A DNA stretch of 64,000 nucleotides, from assembly GCF_002261335.1 (NCBI RefSeq), contig NZ_NEVL01000003.1:806001-870000 (forward strand), in the 5' to 3' direction. This stretch comes from Bordetella genomosp. 1. GTDB taxonomy: Bacteria > Pseudomonadota > Gammaproteobacteria > Burkholderiales > Burkholderiaceae_B. Below the pieces are notes generated by a model. It was not told the origin of the DNA and made no database searches. It was given only the letters and a program-made list of their open reading frames with translations. Below, one piece after another: positions 7,226 through 16,082 of the stretch. The position numbers were made by a program, and so were the translations under genes. The stretch's first letter is position 1; each line of letters starts with the position of its first letter.

Positions 7226-9142
7226 TTGCTCAATTTCATGAAGCGCACGATGCTGGCGGCCAGCCTGATCGGCACCACGCTCGGCGCGGCCGCCCAGCCG
7301 CCGCGTGCCTATCCGCTGAAGGATTTCTTCCGCAATCCCGAGCGCGGCGCGTTCCGCCTCGCCGACGACGGCCGCACCCTCGGCTTCATGCAGCCGGTCA
7401 GCATCGACGGCAGCCCGCCGCGCATGAACATCTACGTCCAGCCCCTGGTCGGCGGCAAGCCCGACGGCGAGCCGCGCAAGCTCACCAGCGAGAGCGCGCG
7501 CGACATCGGCGGCTACTTCTGGAAGGGCTCCGACATCCTGCTCTACCAGAAAGACTTCGGCGGCGACGAAAACTTCCACGTCGTCGCGGTCAACGCCAAG
7601 ACCGGCCAGGTCACCGACCTCACCCCCTATGACGGCGCCCGCGCCGAGATTACCGACGACCTGCCCGATGATCCCGAACACGTGCTGATCAGCCACAATC
7701 ACCGCGACCCGCAGGTCTTCGACGTCTATCGCGTCAACGTGCGCACCGGCGCCGCCGTGCTGGTCGCGCAAAACCCCGGCAACATCGTCGGCTGGCAGAC
7801 CGACCATGCCGGCAAGGTGCGCGCCGCGGTCACCAGCGACGGCCTGAACACCACCCTGCTCTACCGCGACGACGAGGCCGCGCCCTTCCGTCCGCTCGTC
7901 ACCACCGACTACCGCAGCAGCGTCAGCCCGGTCTTCTTCACGTTCGACGACCGCAAGATGTACGCGCTCTCGAACCGCGGCCGCGACAAGCTCGCGCTGG
8001 TGGTGCTCGACCCCGCCAAGCCCGAGGCCGAAGAGCTGGTCTACGAGCCCACCGAGGTCGACCTCGACGGCGCCGGCTACTCGCGCAAGCGCCGCGTCCT
8101 CACGATGGCGGCCTACCAGACCGACAAGCCGCAATACAAGTTCTTCGACGACGCCACCCAGGCGCTGTACGCCAAGCTCAAGCAGCACCTGCCCGGCTAC
8201 GACCTCTCCCTGCAGGGCTGGAACCGCGACGAAGACACCTTCATCGTGGCCGCCTACAACGACCGCACGCCCGGCTCGCGCTACCTCTACAGCGCGCGCA
8301 CCGACACCCTCACCAAGCTGGCCGACATCAACCCGTCCCTGCCCGAGGCCGACATGGCGCCGGTCAAGCCCGTGAGCTACACCTCGCGCGACGGCCTCAC
8401 GATCCACGGCTACCTCACGCTGCCGGTCGGGCGCGAGGCGCGCAACCTGCCCTGCATCGTCAATCCGCATGGCGGCCCGTGGGCGCGCGACGGCTGGGGC
8501 TACAACCCCGAGGTGCAGTTCCTCGCCAACCGCGGCTTCTGCGTGCTCCAGATGAATTTCCGCGGCTCCACCGGCTATGGCCGCAAGTTCTGGGAGGCCG
8601 GCTTCGGCCAATGGGGCCTGGCCATGCAGGACGACATCACCGATGGCGTGAAGTGGCTGGTCGACCAGGGCATCGCCGATCCCAAGCGGGTCGCGATCTA
8701 TGGCGCGAGCTACGGCGGCTATGCCACGCTGGCCGGCGTGGCCTTCACGCCCGACCTCTACGCCGCCGCGGTCGACTACGTCGGGGTGTCCAACCTGTTC
8801 ACCTTCATGAACACCATCCCGCCCTACTGGAAGCCCATGCTCGAGAAGATGCAGGACATGGTGGGCGATCCCGAGCGCGACCGCGAGCGCCTCACCGCCA
8901 CCTCGCCGGCCCTGCACGTCGACCGCATCAAGACCCCGCTGTTCATCGCCCAGGGCGCCAAGGATCCGCGCGTCAACAAGGCCGAAAGCGACCAGGTCGT
9001 CGAGGCCCTGAGAAAGCGCGGCGTCGAGGTCGAATACATGGTCAAGGAAAACGAAGGCCACGGCTTCCACAACGACGAAAACAAGTTCGCGTTCTACGAG
9101 GCCATGGAAAAATTCCTCACCAGCCACCTCAAGCCGCGCTGA
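7226..9142 (+). CDS. S9 family prolyl-oligopeptidase-type serine peptidase, exported
   Basis: 638 aa: a signal peptide (MLAASLIGTTLGAAAQ), a beta-propeller region (about 40-380) and a C-terminal alpha/beta hydrolase domain. The catalytic triad is visible: Ser495 in GASYGGYATLAG, Asp580 in AQGAKDPRVNK and His612 in NEGHGFHN, the arrangement of S9C/acylaminoacyl-type peptidases that cleave short peptides. I place the start at TTG 7226 because GGAGG ends 5 nt before it; ATG 7238, four codons in, would also keep the signal peptide but is 17 nt from the Shine-Dalgarno. Ends in a rho-independent terminator. Probably a periplasmic peptide-scavenging enzyme. Confidence 0.9.
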   Translation: MLNFMKRTMLAASLIGTTLGAAAQPPRAYPLKDFFRNPERGAFRLADDGRTLGFMQPVSIDGSPPRMNIYVQPLVGGKPDGEPRKLTSESARDIGGYFWKGSDILLYQKDFGGDENFHVVAVNAKTGQVTDLTPYDGARAEITDDLPDDPEHVLISHNHRDPQVFDVYRVNVRTGAAVLVAQNPGNIVGWQTDHAGKVRAAVTSDGLNTTLLYRDDEAAPFRPLVTTDYRSSVSPVFFTFDDRKMYALSNRGRDKLALVVLDPAKPEAEELVYEPTEVDLDGAGYSRKRRVLTMAAYQTDKPQYKFFDDATQALYAKLKQHLPGYDLSLQGWNRDEDTFIVAAYNDRTPGSRYLYSARTDTLTKLADINPSLPEADMAPVKPVSYTSRDGLTIHGYLTLPVGREARNLPCIVNPHGGPWARDGWGYNPEVQFLANRGFCVLQMNFRGSTGYGRKFWEAGFGQWGLAMQDDITDGVKWLVDQGIADPKRVAIYGASYGGYATLAGVAFTPDLYAAAVDYVGVSNLFTFMNTIPPYWKPMLEKMQDMVGDPERDRERLTATSPALHVDRIKTPLFIAQGAKDPRVNKAESDQVVEALRKRGVEVEYMVKENEGHGFHNDENKFAFYEAMEKFLTSHLKPR

Positions 9143-9164
9143 GCGCGCGCCCGCGGTGTCCAGG

Positions 9165-9190
9165 CGGGCGGCCCCTGGCCGCCCGTTTTT
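9165..9190 (+). terminator. rho-independent terminator after the S9 peptidase
   Basis: Perfect 9-bp stem (CGGGCGGCC / GGCCGCCCG) with loop CCT followed by five T residues, 22 nt after the stop codon of the S9 peptidase. Confidence 0.85.
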
Positions 9191-9530
9191 CCATGGCGCC
9201 GAACGTTCATATAATGACCACCGCACCAGACGAGCGCGGTGCCGTCGCCCTGCCTTATGCCCATCGCGCCCGGGCGGGGCCAGGCGCCCATGCCGGCGCG
9301 GTGCCAGGCGCCTGCCGGCGGTTGTCCACGCACCGCCGGGCCGGATTTGCGCGCCGCCCGGGATGCCGGCCCCCGCATCGCCTCTTTGCGGTCGCGCCCG
9401 AGGGCCGCCCCCGGTGTCTCGTCCTTGGTTCGTCCCTGTATTACCCGGGCGTGACGGCGGGCATGTTTGGTTACGGAAACCTTCTTCCCTGACCAACGGT
9501 CTATGCCGTTCTGCCCTAGAATCGGCTCCG
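9191..9530. other. gap without a gene, upstream of mrcA
   Basis: About 340 nt with no credible gene. It contains a perfect TATAAT at 9210-9215 without a good -35 partner, and a TAGAAT about 15 nt before the mrcA ATG that could be a -10 element. Nothing else structured was seen. Confidence 0.4.
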
Positions 9531-12173
9531 ATGAAAAAACCTGATTCCCCCCAAGCGGACGGCGCCTGGTCGCGCCCCCGCATGAAGCGCCTGGCCATCA
9601 AGGCCGGCGTGCTGGCCGCCGGCCTGGGCCTGTGCGGCGCGATCGCCGCCGGCCTCGCCGTGGCCCTTGCCTGGCCCAGCCTGCCCGAGCTGCACGCCAT
9701 GACCGACTACCGGCCGCGCGTGCCGCTGCGGATCTACACGGCCGACAAGGTCCTGATCGGCGAGTTCGGCGAAGAGCACCGCAATGTGCTGCGCTTCAAC
9801 GAGATCCCGGAGGTCATGCGCAACGCCGTGCTGGCCGCCGAAGACGACGACTTCTATCACCACAATGGCGTGGACTGGGCCGGCATGACCCGGGCCGTCC
9901 TGGCCAACATGGTGACGATGGCCAAGGCGCAGGGGGGCAGCACGATCACCATGCAGGTGGCGCGCAACTTCTATCTCTCCAGCGAAAAGACCTACTCGCG
10001 CAAGCTCTACGAGCTGCTGCTGACGTTCAAGATCGAAAACGAGCTCACGAAGGACCAGATTCTCGAGCTCTACATGAACCAGATCTATCTGGGTCACCGC
10101 GCCTACGGCTTCGCCGCCGCGGCGCGCACCTATTTCGGCAAGGCGCTGGCCGACGTCACGCCGGCCGAGGCCGCGATGCTGGCCGGCATCCCGAAGGCGC
10201 CCTCGCGCTCGAACCCGATCACCAACTTCGGCCGCGCCCAGACGCGCCAGCACTACGTGCTCAACCGCATGCAAGTGCTGGGCTACCTCACTCCCGAGCA
10301 GGTGAAGCAGGCGCAGGCCGAGCAGATCAGCGTGCGCGGCGCCGAAGGCGGCCCGGCGCGCGGCTACACCGTGCACGGCGAGTACCCCGCCGAGCTGGTG
10401 CGCCAGCTGATGTACGGCGTGTTCCAGGAAGACGCCTACACCCGCGGCATCAACGTCTACACCACGATCGATTCGCACGCCCAGCAGGACGCCTACGTGG
10501 CCGTGCGCGACGGCGTGCTCGACTACACCCGCCGCGCCGCCTATCCGGGCCCCGAAGACCAGATCGACCTGCCCGAGGGCATCGAAAACGATCCGCAGGC
10601 CTTCGACGAGGTGCTCGACGGCGTGCAGGACAAGGCGCCCGACAGCGGCGAGCTGTTCTCCGGCGTCGTGCTCTCGGCCAGCCCCACCGAGATCAAGGTG
10701 GCGCGCAGTGCGCGCGAGATCATCACCGTCAACGACAAGAAGGCGCTGGCCGTCGTGGCCCGCGCGCTGGCGCCCAACGCCAAGGACGACCTGCGCATCC
10801 GGCGCGGCTCGGTGGTCTACGTCCATAAAAACGGCGACAACTGGGAAGTGATCAACATGCCGGCGCTGCAGGCGGCGATGGTGTCGCTCAACCCGGCCGA
10901 CGGCGGCATCCGCGCCATGATCGGCGGGTTCGACTTCTATCGCGGCTCGTTCAACCGCGTCACGCAGGCCTGGCGCCAGCCCGGCTCGAACATCAAGCCC
11001 TTCATCTACGCGGCGGCGCTCGAACGCGGCTTCACGCCCGGCACCCAGATCTCCGACCAGCCGTTCACGCTGACGGCCGCGCAGACCGGCTCGCGCGAAT
11101 GGACGCCGAAGAACGACGGCAACCACTACGAGCCCATGCTGACGCTGCGCGAGGGCCTGTACCGCTCGAAGAACATGGTGTCGATCCGGATCCTGCAGGC
11201 CATCACCCCGGAATACGGCCAGCAATACCTGACCCGCTTCGGCTTCGAAAAGGACCGCTGGCCCGCGGTGCTGCCCATGGCGCTCGGTGCCGGCGCGGCC
11301 ACGCCGCTGCAGGTGGCCAACGCCTACGGCGTGTTCGCCAACGGCGGCTACCTGCTCACGCCCTATCTGATCGACAAGGTGACCGACAGCTCGGGCAAGG
11401 TGCTGATGCAGGCCGAGCCCGCCAAGGCCGGCGACGAGGCGCACCGCGCCATCGACCCGCGCACGGCCTGGGTGATGAACGACATCATGCACGACACCAC
11501 CACCAAGGGCACCGGCGCGCGCGCCTCGCGCACGCTCAAGCGCAACGACCTCGGCGGCAAGACCGGCACCACCAACGACGCGGTCGACGTGTGGTTCTCC
11601 GGCTTCAACCGCGACATGGTCACGACCGTGTGGATGGGCTTCGACCGCCCCCGGCCGCTGGGCAACAACGAATTCGGCAGCGGCCTGGCGCTCTCGACCT
11701 GGCTCGACTTCGCCCAGCCCTACCTGAAAGACAAGCCGCAGACGCAGCCGCCGCCGCGCCCGCAAGGCCTGATCGCGGCCAACGGCGACTACTACTTCAG
11801 CGAATTCCCGCCGGGCCAGGCCGTGGCGGCACTGGATCTGTCGACCGGCGACGAGCTGTCGGACTTCCTCAACAACGTGCGTCCGAGCGACGGCGCGCCG
11901 ACCCGGGTCAATCCGCTGCCCGGCCAGCCCGCGCCGCAACCCGGGCAACCCGGCCAGCCGCCGCAGCCCATGAACGTGCCCGGCACCGGCACCTCGCCCA
12001 ACGGCGCCGCGCCGTCGGCCTTCCCGGCCATCCCGGTGCCGCACGCGGATGCCGGCGCCCAGGCGCGCCCCGCGGTCGCCACGCCCGGCAACGACGACGG
12101 CTCGCGCCCACTTGGCACCGCGGCGTCCAGCCCGGTCAGCGGCGTGGGATCGGTCGAGGCCCGGCCGCTCTGA
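9531..12173 (+). CDS. mrcA: penicillin-binding protein 1A (bifunctional transglycosylase/transpeptidase)
   Basis: 880-aa class A PBP that polymerises and crosslinks peptidoglycan in the periplasm. It has an N-terminal membrane anchor (about 22-48); a GT51 domain with catalytic Glu104 in AAEDDDFYHHNGVDW and GGSTITMQVARNFYLS; then an OB-like insert typical of PBP1A; and a transpeptidase domain with Ser486-x-x-Lys (GSNIKPF), SKN at 546-548 and KTGTTND from Lys677. The last ~100 residues form a low-complexity Pro/Gly/Gln/Ala tail (PGQPAPQPGQPGQPPQP) not needed for catalysis. ATG 9531 gives the usual cytoplasmic tip. Single gene ending in a strong terminator. Confidence 0.95.
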   Translation: MKKPDSPQADGAWSRPRMKRLAIKAGVLAAGLGLCGAIAAGLAVALAWPSLPELHAMTDYRPRVPLRIYTADKVLIGEFGEEHRNVLRFNEIPEVMRNAVLAAEDDDFYHHNGVDWAGMTRAVLANMVTMAKAQGGSTITMQVARNFYLSSEKTYSRKLYELLLTFKIENELTKDQILELYMNQIYLGHRAYGFAAAARTYFGKALADVTPAEAAMLAGIPKAPSRSNPITNFGRAQTRQHYVLNRMQVLGYLTPEQVKQAQAEQISVRGAEGGPARGYTVHGEYPAELVRQLMYGVFQEDAYTRGINVYTTIDSHAQQDAYVAVRDGVLDYTRRAAYPGPEDQIDLPEGIENDPQAFDEVLDGVQDKAPDSGELFSGVVLSASPTEIKVARSAREIITVNDKKALAVVARALAPNAKDDLRIRRGSVVYVHKNGDNWEVINMPALQAAMVSLNPADGGIRAMIGGFDFYRGSFNRVTQAWRQPGSNIKPFIYAAALERGFTPGTQISDQPFTLTAAQTGSREWTPKNDGNHYEPMLTLREGLYRSKNMVSIRILQAITPEYGQQYLTRFGFEKDRWPAVLPMALGAGAATPLQVANAYGVFANGGYLLTPYLIDKVTDSSGKVLMQAEPAKAGDEAHRAIDPRTAWVMNDIMHDTTTKGTGARASRTLKRNDLGGKTGTTNDAVDVWFSGFNRDMVTTVWMGFDRPRPLGNNEFGSGLALSTWLDFAQPYLKDKPQTQPPPRPQGLIAANGDYYFSEFPPGQAVAALDLSTGDELSDFLNNVRPSDGAPTRVNPLPGQPAPQPGQPGQPPQPMNVPGTGTSPNGAAPSAFPAIPVPHADAGAQARPAVATPGNDDGSRPLGTAASSPVSGVGSVEARPL

Positions 12174-12192
12174 CCGGCCGTCGTCCCTACGC

Positions 12193-12223
12193 AAAAAAGC
12201 CCGCTGCTCGCAGCGGGCTTTTT
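12193..12223. terminator. bidirectional rho-independent terminator
   Basis: Perfect stem GCCCGCTG / CAGCGGGC with loop CTCG, preceded by six A and followed by five T, so it can end both mrcA (+) and the convergent phosphatase gene (-). Confidence 0.92.
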
Positions 12224-12248
12224 CGTGGGGCCCTGCCTACGCCTGCCC

Positions 12249-12989
12249 TCACGCGGGCGAGCCGTGCACCACGGCACGCGGCCAGGCCGCGAGCGTGTGC
12301 AGGTCGAGCAGCGTGAAGTAACCGTGCGGCTGCCAGCCCTCGGTGTCGATGTGATAGACGTTGCCCAGGGCCAGCGGCTCATCGACCGGCGTGTGGCCGG
12401 CCACCACCGCGCGCACGCCCGCCACGCCGCTGCAGTCGCGCAGGCGCAGGCGCTCGCGCGACCACTGGCAGGTGGCCCGCGCGGGCTTGGCACGGTGGGC
12501 CAGCCGGTCGGCCAGGTTGTCCCAGTTGCGCACCGGGCTGTCGGCGTGCAGCAGCCCCACGATGCCTTGCGGCGTGGGCACCTCGATCACCACCGGCAGC
12601 CGCGCATAGCAGTCGGCCAGCTCGCGTTGCCGCTCGGGCGGCAGGTCGAGAAACCAGCCGCCGCCGTAGGTGCGCCAGTTGCCGACGTCGACCCGGCCGG
12701 TGCGCACATGGCGGATCGCGTAATCCTCGTGATTGCCCTGCACCGCGAAAAACCAGGGTTCGCGCAGCCAGTGTTCGGAGTCTTCGTTTTCCGGACCGCG
12801 GTCGACCAGGTCGCCCACCGAAAACAGGCGGTCGCGCGCCGGGTCGAAGCCGATCCGCTCGAGCGCGGCGCGCAGGCGCGAATAGTGGCCGTGGATGTCG
12901 CCCACGGCGAAATCACGCCCCGCCTCATTGGGCGGCACGCGCAACAGCACGGGCGGGGAATCTGCGGCGGACGACGGGATTTCGGACAT
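12249..12989 (-). CDS. PP2A-like metallophosphoesterase / serine-threonine phosphatase
   Basis: 246-aa calcineurin-like phosphoesterase. All three metal-binding signatures of lambda/PrpA-type phosphatases are present near the N-terminus: GDIHGH (Asp31, His33), GDLVDRG (from Gly58) and GNHE (84-87). The later histidine motifs are HADSPV and AGHTPV. Such enzymes dephosphorylate proteins or small nucleotides such as Ap4A; which one cannot be decided from sequence. Monocistronic, convergent with mrcA and divergent from the Fur-controlled gene. Confidence 0.88.
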   Translation of the reverse strand: MSEIPSSAADSPPVLLRVPPNEAGRDFAVGDIHGHYSRLRAALERIGFDPARDRLFSVGDLVDRGPENEDSEHWLREPWFFAVQGNHEDYAIRHVRTGRVDVGNWRTYGGGWFLDLPPERQRELADCYARLPVVIEVPTPQGIVGLLHADSPVRNWDNLADRLAHRAKPARATCQWSRERLRLRDCSGVAGVRAVVAGHTPVDEPLALGNVYHIDTEGWQPHGYFTLLDLHTLAAWPRAVVHGSPA

Positions 12990-13138
12990 GATCGATCTTC
13001 GGGCGGCCGAGGGGGCCACCGGGCATGCTGCGGCGCGCGCGCCACAGAATCGCGGCTCAACGCTCCGTCCCCATGGTAACGCGTCGGACGAATGCAGGCC
13101 AATGATGTGGCCACGCCGCGGATACACTAGAATTCTGA

Positions 13139-13153
13139 GAATAACTATTATTC
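13139..13153 (+). promoter_or_regulatory. Fur-like box
   Basis: GAATAACTATTATTC has perfectly complementary hexamers (GAATAA / TTATTC) around a CTA centre, in an AT-rich patch within GC-rich DNA, and resembles the AT-rich inverted hexamers of Fur boxes. It lies 36 nt upstream of the start codon of a PepSY membrane protein, a family often linked to iron uptake. Confidence 0.6.
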
Positions 13154-13188
13154 CCGGCCCAATCACGCCTTCGGCCCGCTCGCGCTCC

Positions 13189-14364
13189 ATGACGAAAGCT
13201 TCCCGCATCAAGACCTGGTATCTGATCCACAAATGGACCAGCCTCGTCTGTACCCTGTTCCTCCTCATCATCTGCCTGACCGGCCTGCCGCTGATCTTCC
13301 ACCACGAGATCGAGCACCTCCTCGACGAGGGCAAGCCCATCGTCGAGATGCCGGCCGACACGCCGCTCGCGAGCCTCGACAAGGTGGCCGCCAGCGCCCG
13401 TGCGCTCTATCCCGACGAATACGTCGACTATCTGTTTCTCGATGCCGAGGAGCCGCAAGCCTATGTCGGCCTGACGCCGCAGCCGGGCGAAGGCGTGGCC
13501 CGGGGCCACGCCGTGCGGGTCGACACGCGCACCGCCGAGGTGCTGCACGACGGCCCGCTCTACTCGGAAGACAAGTTTTCGTTCATGGGCATCATGCTGG
13601 CGCTGCACGTGGACCTGTTCGCGGGCCTGCCCGGCGAGCTCTTCCTCGGCTTCATGGGCCTGCTGTTCTGCGTGGCCATCGTCTCCGGCGTGGTGCTCTA
13701 CGGTCCGTTCATGAAGAAGCTCGACTTCGGCACCGTGCGCGCCTCGCGCTCGACCCGCCTGAAGTGGCTCGACCTGCACAACCTGCTCGGCATCGTGACG
13801 CTGGTCTGGGCCTTCGTGGTGGGCTTCACCGGCGTCATCAACGAGCTGTCGACGCCGCTGTTCCGCATGTGGCAGGCCAACGAGCTGAGCGCGCTGGTGG
13901 CGCCGTTCCAGGGCAAGCCGGTGGCGCGCGAGGTGGCCGCGCCGCAGCGCGTGGCCGAGACCGCGCTGGCCGCCGTGCCGGGCAGCAAGCTCACCACCAT
14001 CACCTTCCCCGGCAATGCCTTCGGCAGCCCGCATCACTTCATCGTCTGGCTGCGCGGCGACACGCCGCTCACCTCCAAGATGAACACCCCCGTGCTGATC
14101 GACGCCGTGAGCGGCGACCTGGTCAAGGTCGCGCCCATGCCGTGGTACCTGACCGCGCTGGAGCTGTCGCGCCCGCTGCATTTCGGCGATTACGGCGGCA
14201 TGCCGCTCAAGATCATCTGGGCCCTGCTCGACCTCATCACCATCGTGGTGCTGGGCAGCGGCCTCTACCTCTGGCTGGCGCGCCGCAAGGCGACCGACGC
14301 CCGCGTGGCCGAGCTGGTACGCAGGCATCAACAGGCGGCCGAGCCGCAAAGGACCCCGGCATGA
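13189..14364 (+). CDS. PepSY-associated TM helix protein (PiuB-like, probable iron-uptake accessory)
   Basis: 391-aa inner-membrane protein with the PepSY-TM layout: helix 1 right after the N-terminal WYLIHKWTSLVC, a large periplasmic PepSY segment, helices near residues 145-170 and 205-225 (LHNLLGIVTLVWAFVVGFTG), a second periplasmic part, and a last helix before a basic tail. Members are found with siderophore receptors and are proposed ferric-siderophore reductases. The preceding Fur-like box agrees with an iron role. ATG 13189 gives the typical start; in-frame upstream codons lack helices. Its TGA overlaps the ATG of the next small membrane gene (ATGA). Confidence 0.85.
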   Translation: MTKASRIKTWYLIHKWTSLVCTLFLLIICLTGLPLIFHHEIEHLLDEGKPIVEMPADTPLASLDKVAASARALYPDEYVDYLFLDAEEPQAYVGLTPQPGEGVARGHAVRVDTRTAEVLHDGPLYSEDKFSFMGIMLALHVDLFAGLPGELFLGFMGLLFCVAIVSGVVLYGPFMKKLDFGTVRASRSTRLKWLDLHNLLGIVTLVWAFVVGFTGVINELSTPLFRMWQANELSALVAPFQGKPVAREVAAPQRVAETALAAVPGSKLTTITFPGNAFGSPHHFIVWLRGDTPLTSKMNTPVLIDAVSGDLVKVAPMPWYLTALELSRPLHFGDYGGMPLKIIWALLDLITIVVLGSGLYLWLARRKATDARVAELVRRHQQAAEPQRTPA

Positions 14365-14546
14365 CCCCGCGCAACCGTTTCATGTTCGTCTGGGGCATGC
14401 CCATCTTCCTCGGCCTGCTGAGCGTGTTCGGCCTGCTGGCGGCCCTGCTGGGCACCGGCGTCTGGCACTGGGGCTCGTGGTTCGCCCTCGCCTGGCTGCT
14501 GATCGTGATCGCGCGCTTCTGGATCGCGCCGCGCGAGCCTCGCTGA
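14361..14546 (+). CDS. small two-helix membrane protein
   Basis: 61 aa with two hydrophobic helices (about 8-32 and 37-54) separated by a short loop and a basic end (ARFWIAPREPR). It overlaps the stop of the PepSY gene by 4 nt and so is almost surely cotranslated; small proteins of this kind commonly accompany PepSY-TM genes. Likely an accessory of the same iron-linked membrane unit; no enzymatic motif. Confidence 0.8.
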   Translation: MTPRNRFMFVWGMPIFLGLLSVFGLLAALLGTGVWHWGSWFALAWLLIVIARFWIAPREPR

Positions 14547-14570
14547 ATCGCGCGCGCCACGCACCCAAAA

Positions 14571-14600
14571 AGAAAGCCCCGCATGCGGGGCTTTCTCTTT
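14571..14600. terminator. bidirectional rho-independent terminator
   Basis: Thirteen-bp perfect inverted repeat (AGAAAGCCCCGCA / TGCGGGGCTTTCT) with a run of A before it and CTTT after it, placed between the PepSY operon (+) and the convergent efflux operon (-). Confidence 0.9.
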
Positions 14601-14618
14601 GCCGGCAGGCGAGCCCGA

Positions 14619-16082
14619 TCAGCCGGGATTGGCCGCCGCCTGCGGCGCCACCGTCTGCTCGGTCCAGCCGCCGCCCAGGGCCTTGTACAGATTGACCAGG
14701 TTGGTCAGGCGGGCCAGGCGCGTCTCGACCATCGTCTGCTGCGCCGCGTACAGCGACCGCTGCGAGTCCAGCACGCTCAGGTAGTTGTCGATGCCCTCGC
14801 GGAAGCGCTGCTCCGACAGCGTGTAGGCCCGCTGGCTGGCGTCGACCAGCAGCCCCTGCGCGCGGATCTGGTCCTCGAGCGTGGTGCGTCCGGCCAGGCC
14901 GTCGGCCACCTCGCGAAAGCCCGTCTGGATCGCCTTTTCGTACTGCGCGATCTCGATGCGCTTGCGCACCTTCGACACGTCCAGCGCGGCGACCAGCGAG
15001 CCGCCGGCGAAGATCGGCACCGAGATGGTCGGCGCGAAGCTCCAGGCGCCGCTGCCGGCGTCGAACAGGCCGCCCAGGCTGTTGCTGGCGGTGCCAGCCG
15101 AGCCGGTGAGCGAGATGGTCGGGAAGAACGCCGCGCGCGCCGCGCCGATGTTGGCGTTGGCGCCGCGCAGCGTGTGCTCGGCGGCGCGGATGTCCGGGCG
15201 CCGTTCGATCAGGTCCGACGGCACGCCGGCCGGCAGGTCGGCGATCAGCACGCGGTCGGGCAAGGTCTTGGCGGCCTCGAGCTGCGCCTGCAGGTCGGGT
15301 GTCAGGGGCTGGCCCATCAGCAGCACCAGCGCGTTGAGGTCCTGCGCGGCCTGGCGCGTGTACTGCGACAGATTGCGTTCGGCGGTGCGCAGCGACACCT
15401 CGGCCTGGCTCAGGTCGAGCTCGGTGGCAACGCCGCCGTCGTAGCTCTGTTTGGTCAGGTCATAGGAGTCCTGCTGGGCCTTGAGCGTGTCGCGCGTCAG
15501 GCTCAGCAGCTCCTGGTCGGCGCGCAGCGTGAAGTAGGCCGTGGCGGTTTCGGCGATCAGCGAAAGCTGGGTCGCCGTGCGCGTCTCGTCCTGCGCCAGA
15601 TAGGTTTCCAGCGCCTGGTCGGTCAGGCTGCGGATGCGGCCGAACAGGTCCAGCTCCCACGACGAGATCGACGCGCCCACCTGGTAGGTGCGGGAGATCG
15701 TCGACTGGCCGGTCTGCGTGAGCGAGCCGGGCGTGCGCTGGATCGTGCCGGTGCCGCCCACGCCCACGCCGGGCAGGAAGTCGGCGCGCTGGATGCGGTA
15801 CTGCGCGCGCGCCACTTCGACGTTTAGCGCGGCGACGCGCAGATCGCGGTTGTTGGCCAGCGTGAGTTCGAGCACCCGCTGCAGCAGCGGATCGTTGAAG
15901 AAATCGCGCCATCCCAGGTCGGCCGCCGACTGCGCGAGCGGATCGCTGGGCTGGCCATAGGCCGGGCCGGTCGGATAGGCCGCGCCGATGGGCGCGTCGG
16001 GACGTTCATAGGTCGGGGCCAGCGAGCAGCCCGCGAGGGCCGCCGCGAGGGTCAGCGACAGAAGGGATCGAGTCAGGGTCAT
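14619..16082 (-). CDS. RND efflux outer-membrane lipoprotein (OprM/NodT family)
   Basis: 487-aa outer-membrane channel of a tripartite RND pump. It has a lipoprotein signal with LAGC and Cys19 (followed by SLAPTYERP, the usual start of OprM/CusC proteins) and the two repeated coiled-coil halves of the TolC fold, including [20 protein letters not shown] in the second half. It overlaps the pump gene by 4 nt (ATGA) and is the last gene of the MFP-pump-channel operon. Full-length. Confidence 0.94.
   Translation of the reverse strand: MTLTRSLLSLTLAAALAGCSLAPTYERPDAPIGAAYPTGPAYGQPSDPLAQSAADLGWRDFFNDPLLQRVLELTLANNRDLRVAALNVEVARAQYRIQRADFLPGVGVGGTGTIQRTPGSLTQTGQSTISRTYQVGASISSWELDLFGRIRSLTDQALETYLAQDETRTATQLSLIAETATAYFTLRADQELLSLTRDTLKAQQDSYDLTKQSYDGGVATELDLSQAEVSLRTAERNLSQYTRQAAQDLNALVLLMGQPLTPDLQAQLEAAKTLPDRVLIADLPAGVPSDLIERRPDIRAAEHTLRGANANIGAARAAFFPTISLTGSAGTASNSLGGLFDAGSGAWSFAPTISVPIFAGGSLVAALDVSKVRKRIEIAQYEKAIQTGFREVADGLAGRTTLEDQIRAQGLLVDASQRAYTLSEQRFREGIDNYLSVLDSQRSLYAAQQTMVETRLARLTNLVNLYKALGGGWTEQTVAPQAAANPG

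Noticed and set aside
9210-9215. perfect TATAAT as a promoter of an extra gene
   Set aside because: No convincing -35 element and no gene start within a plausible distance other than mrcA at 9531.
7052-9700. 882-residue minus-strand frame opposite the S9 peptidase
   Set aside because: The plus-strand gene has a full catalytic triad; this frame has none.
9516-12194. 892-residue reading frame on the minus strand opposite mrcA
   Set aside because: It mirrors the whole PBP1A gene; its composition is dominated by Val, Gly, Ala, Arg, His and Gln, as expected from the reverse of GC-rich coding DNA, with no domain.
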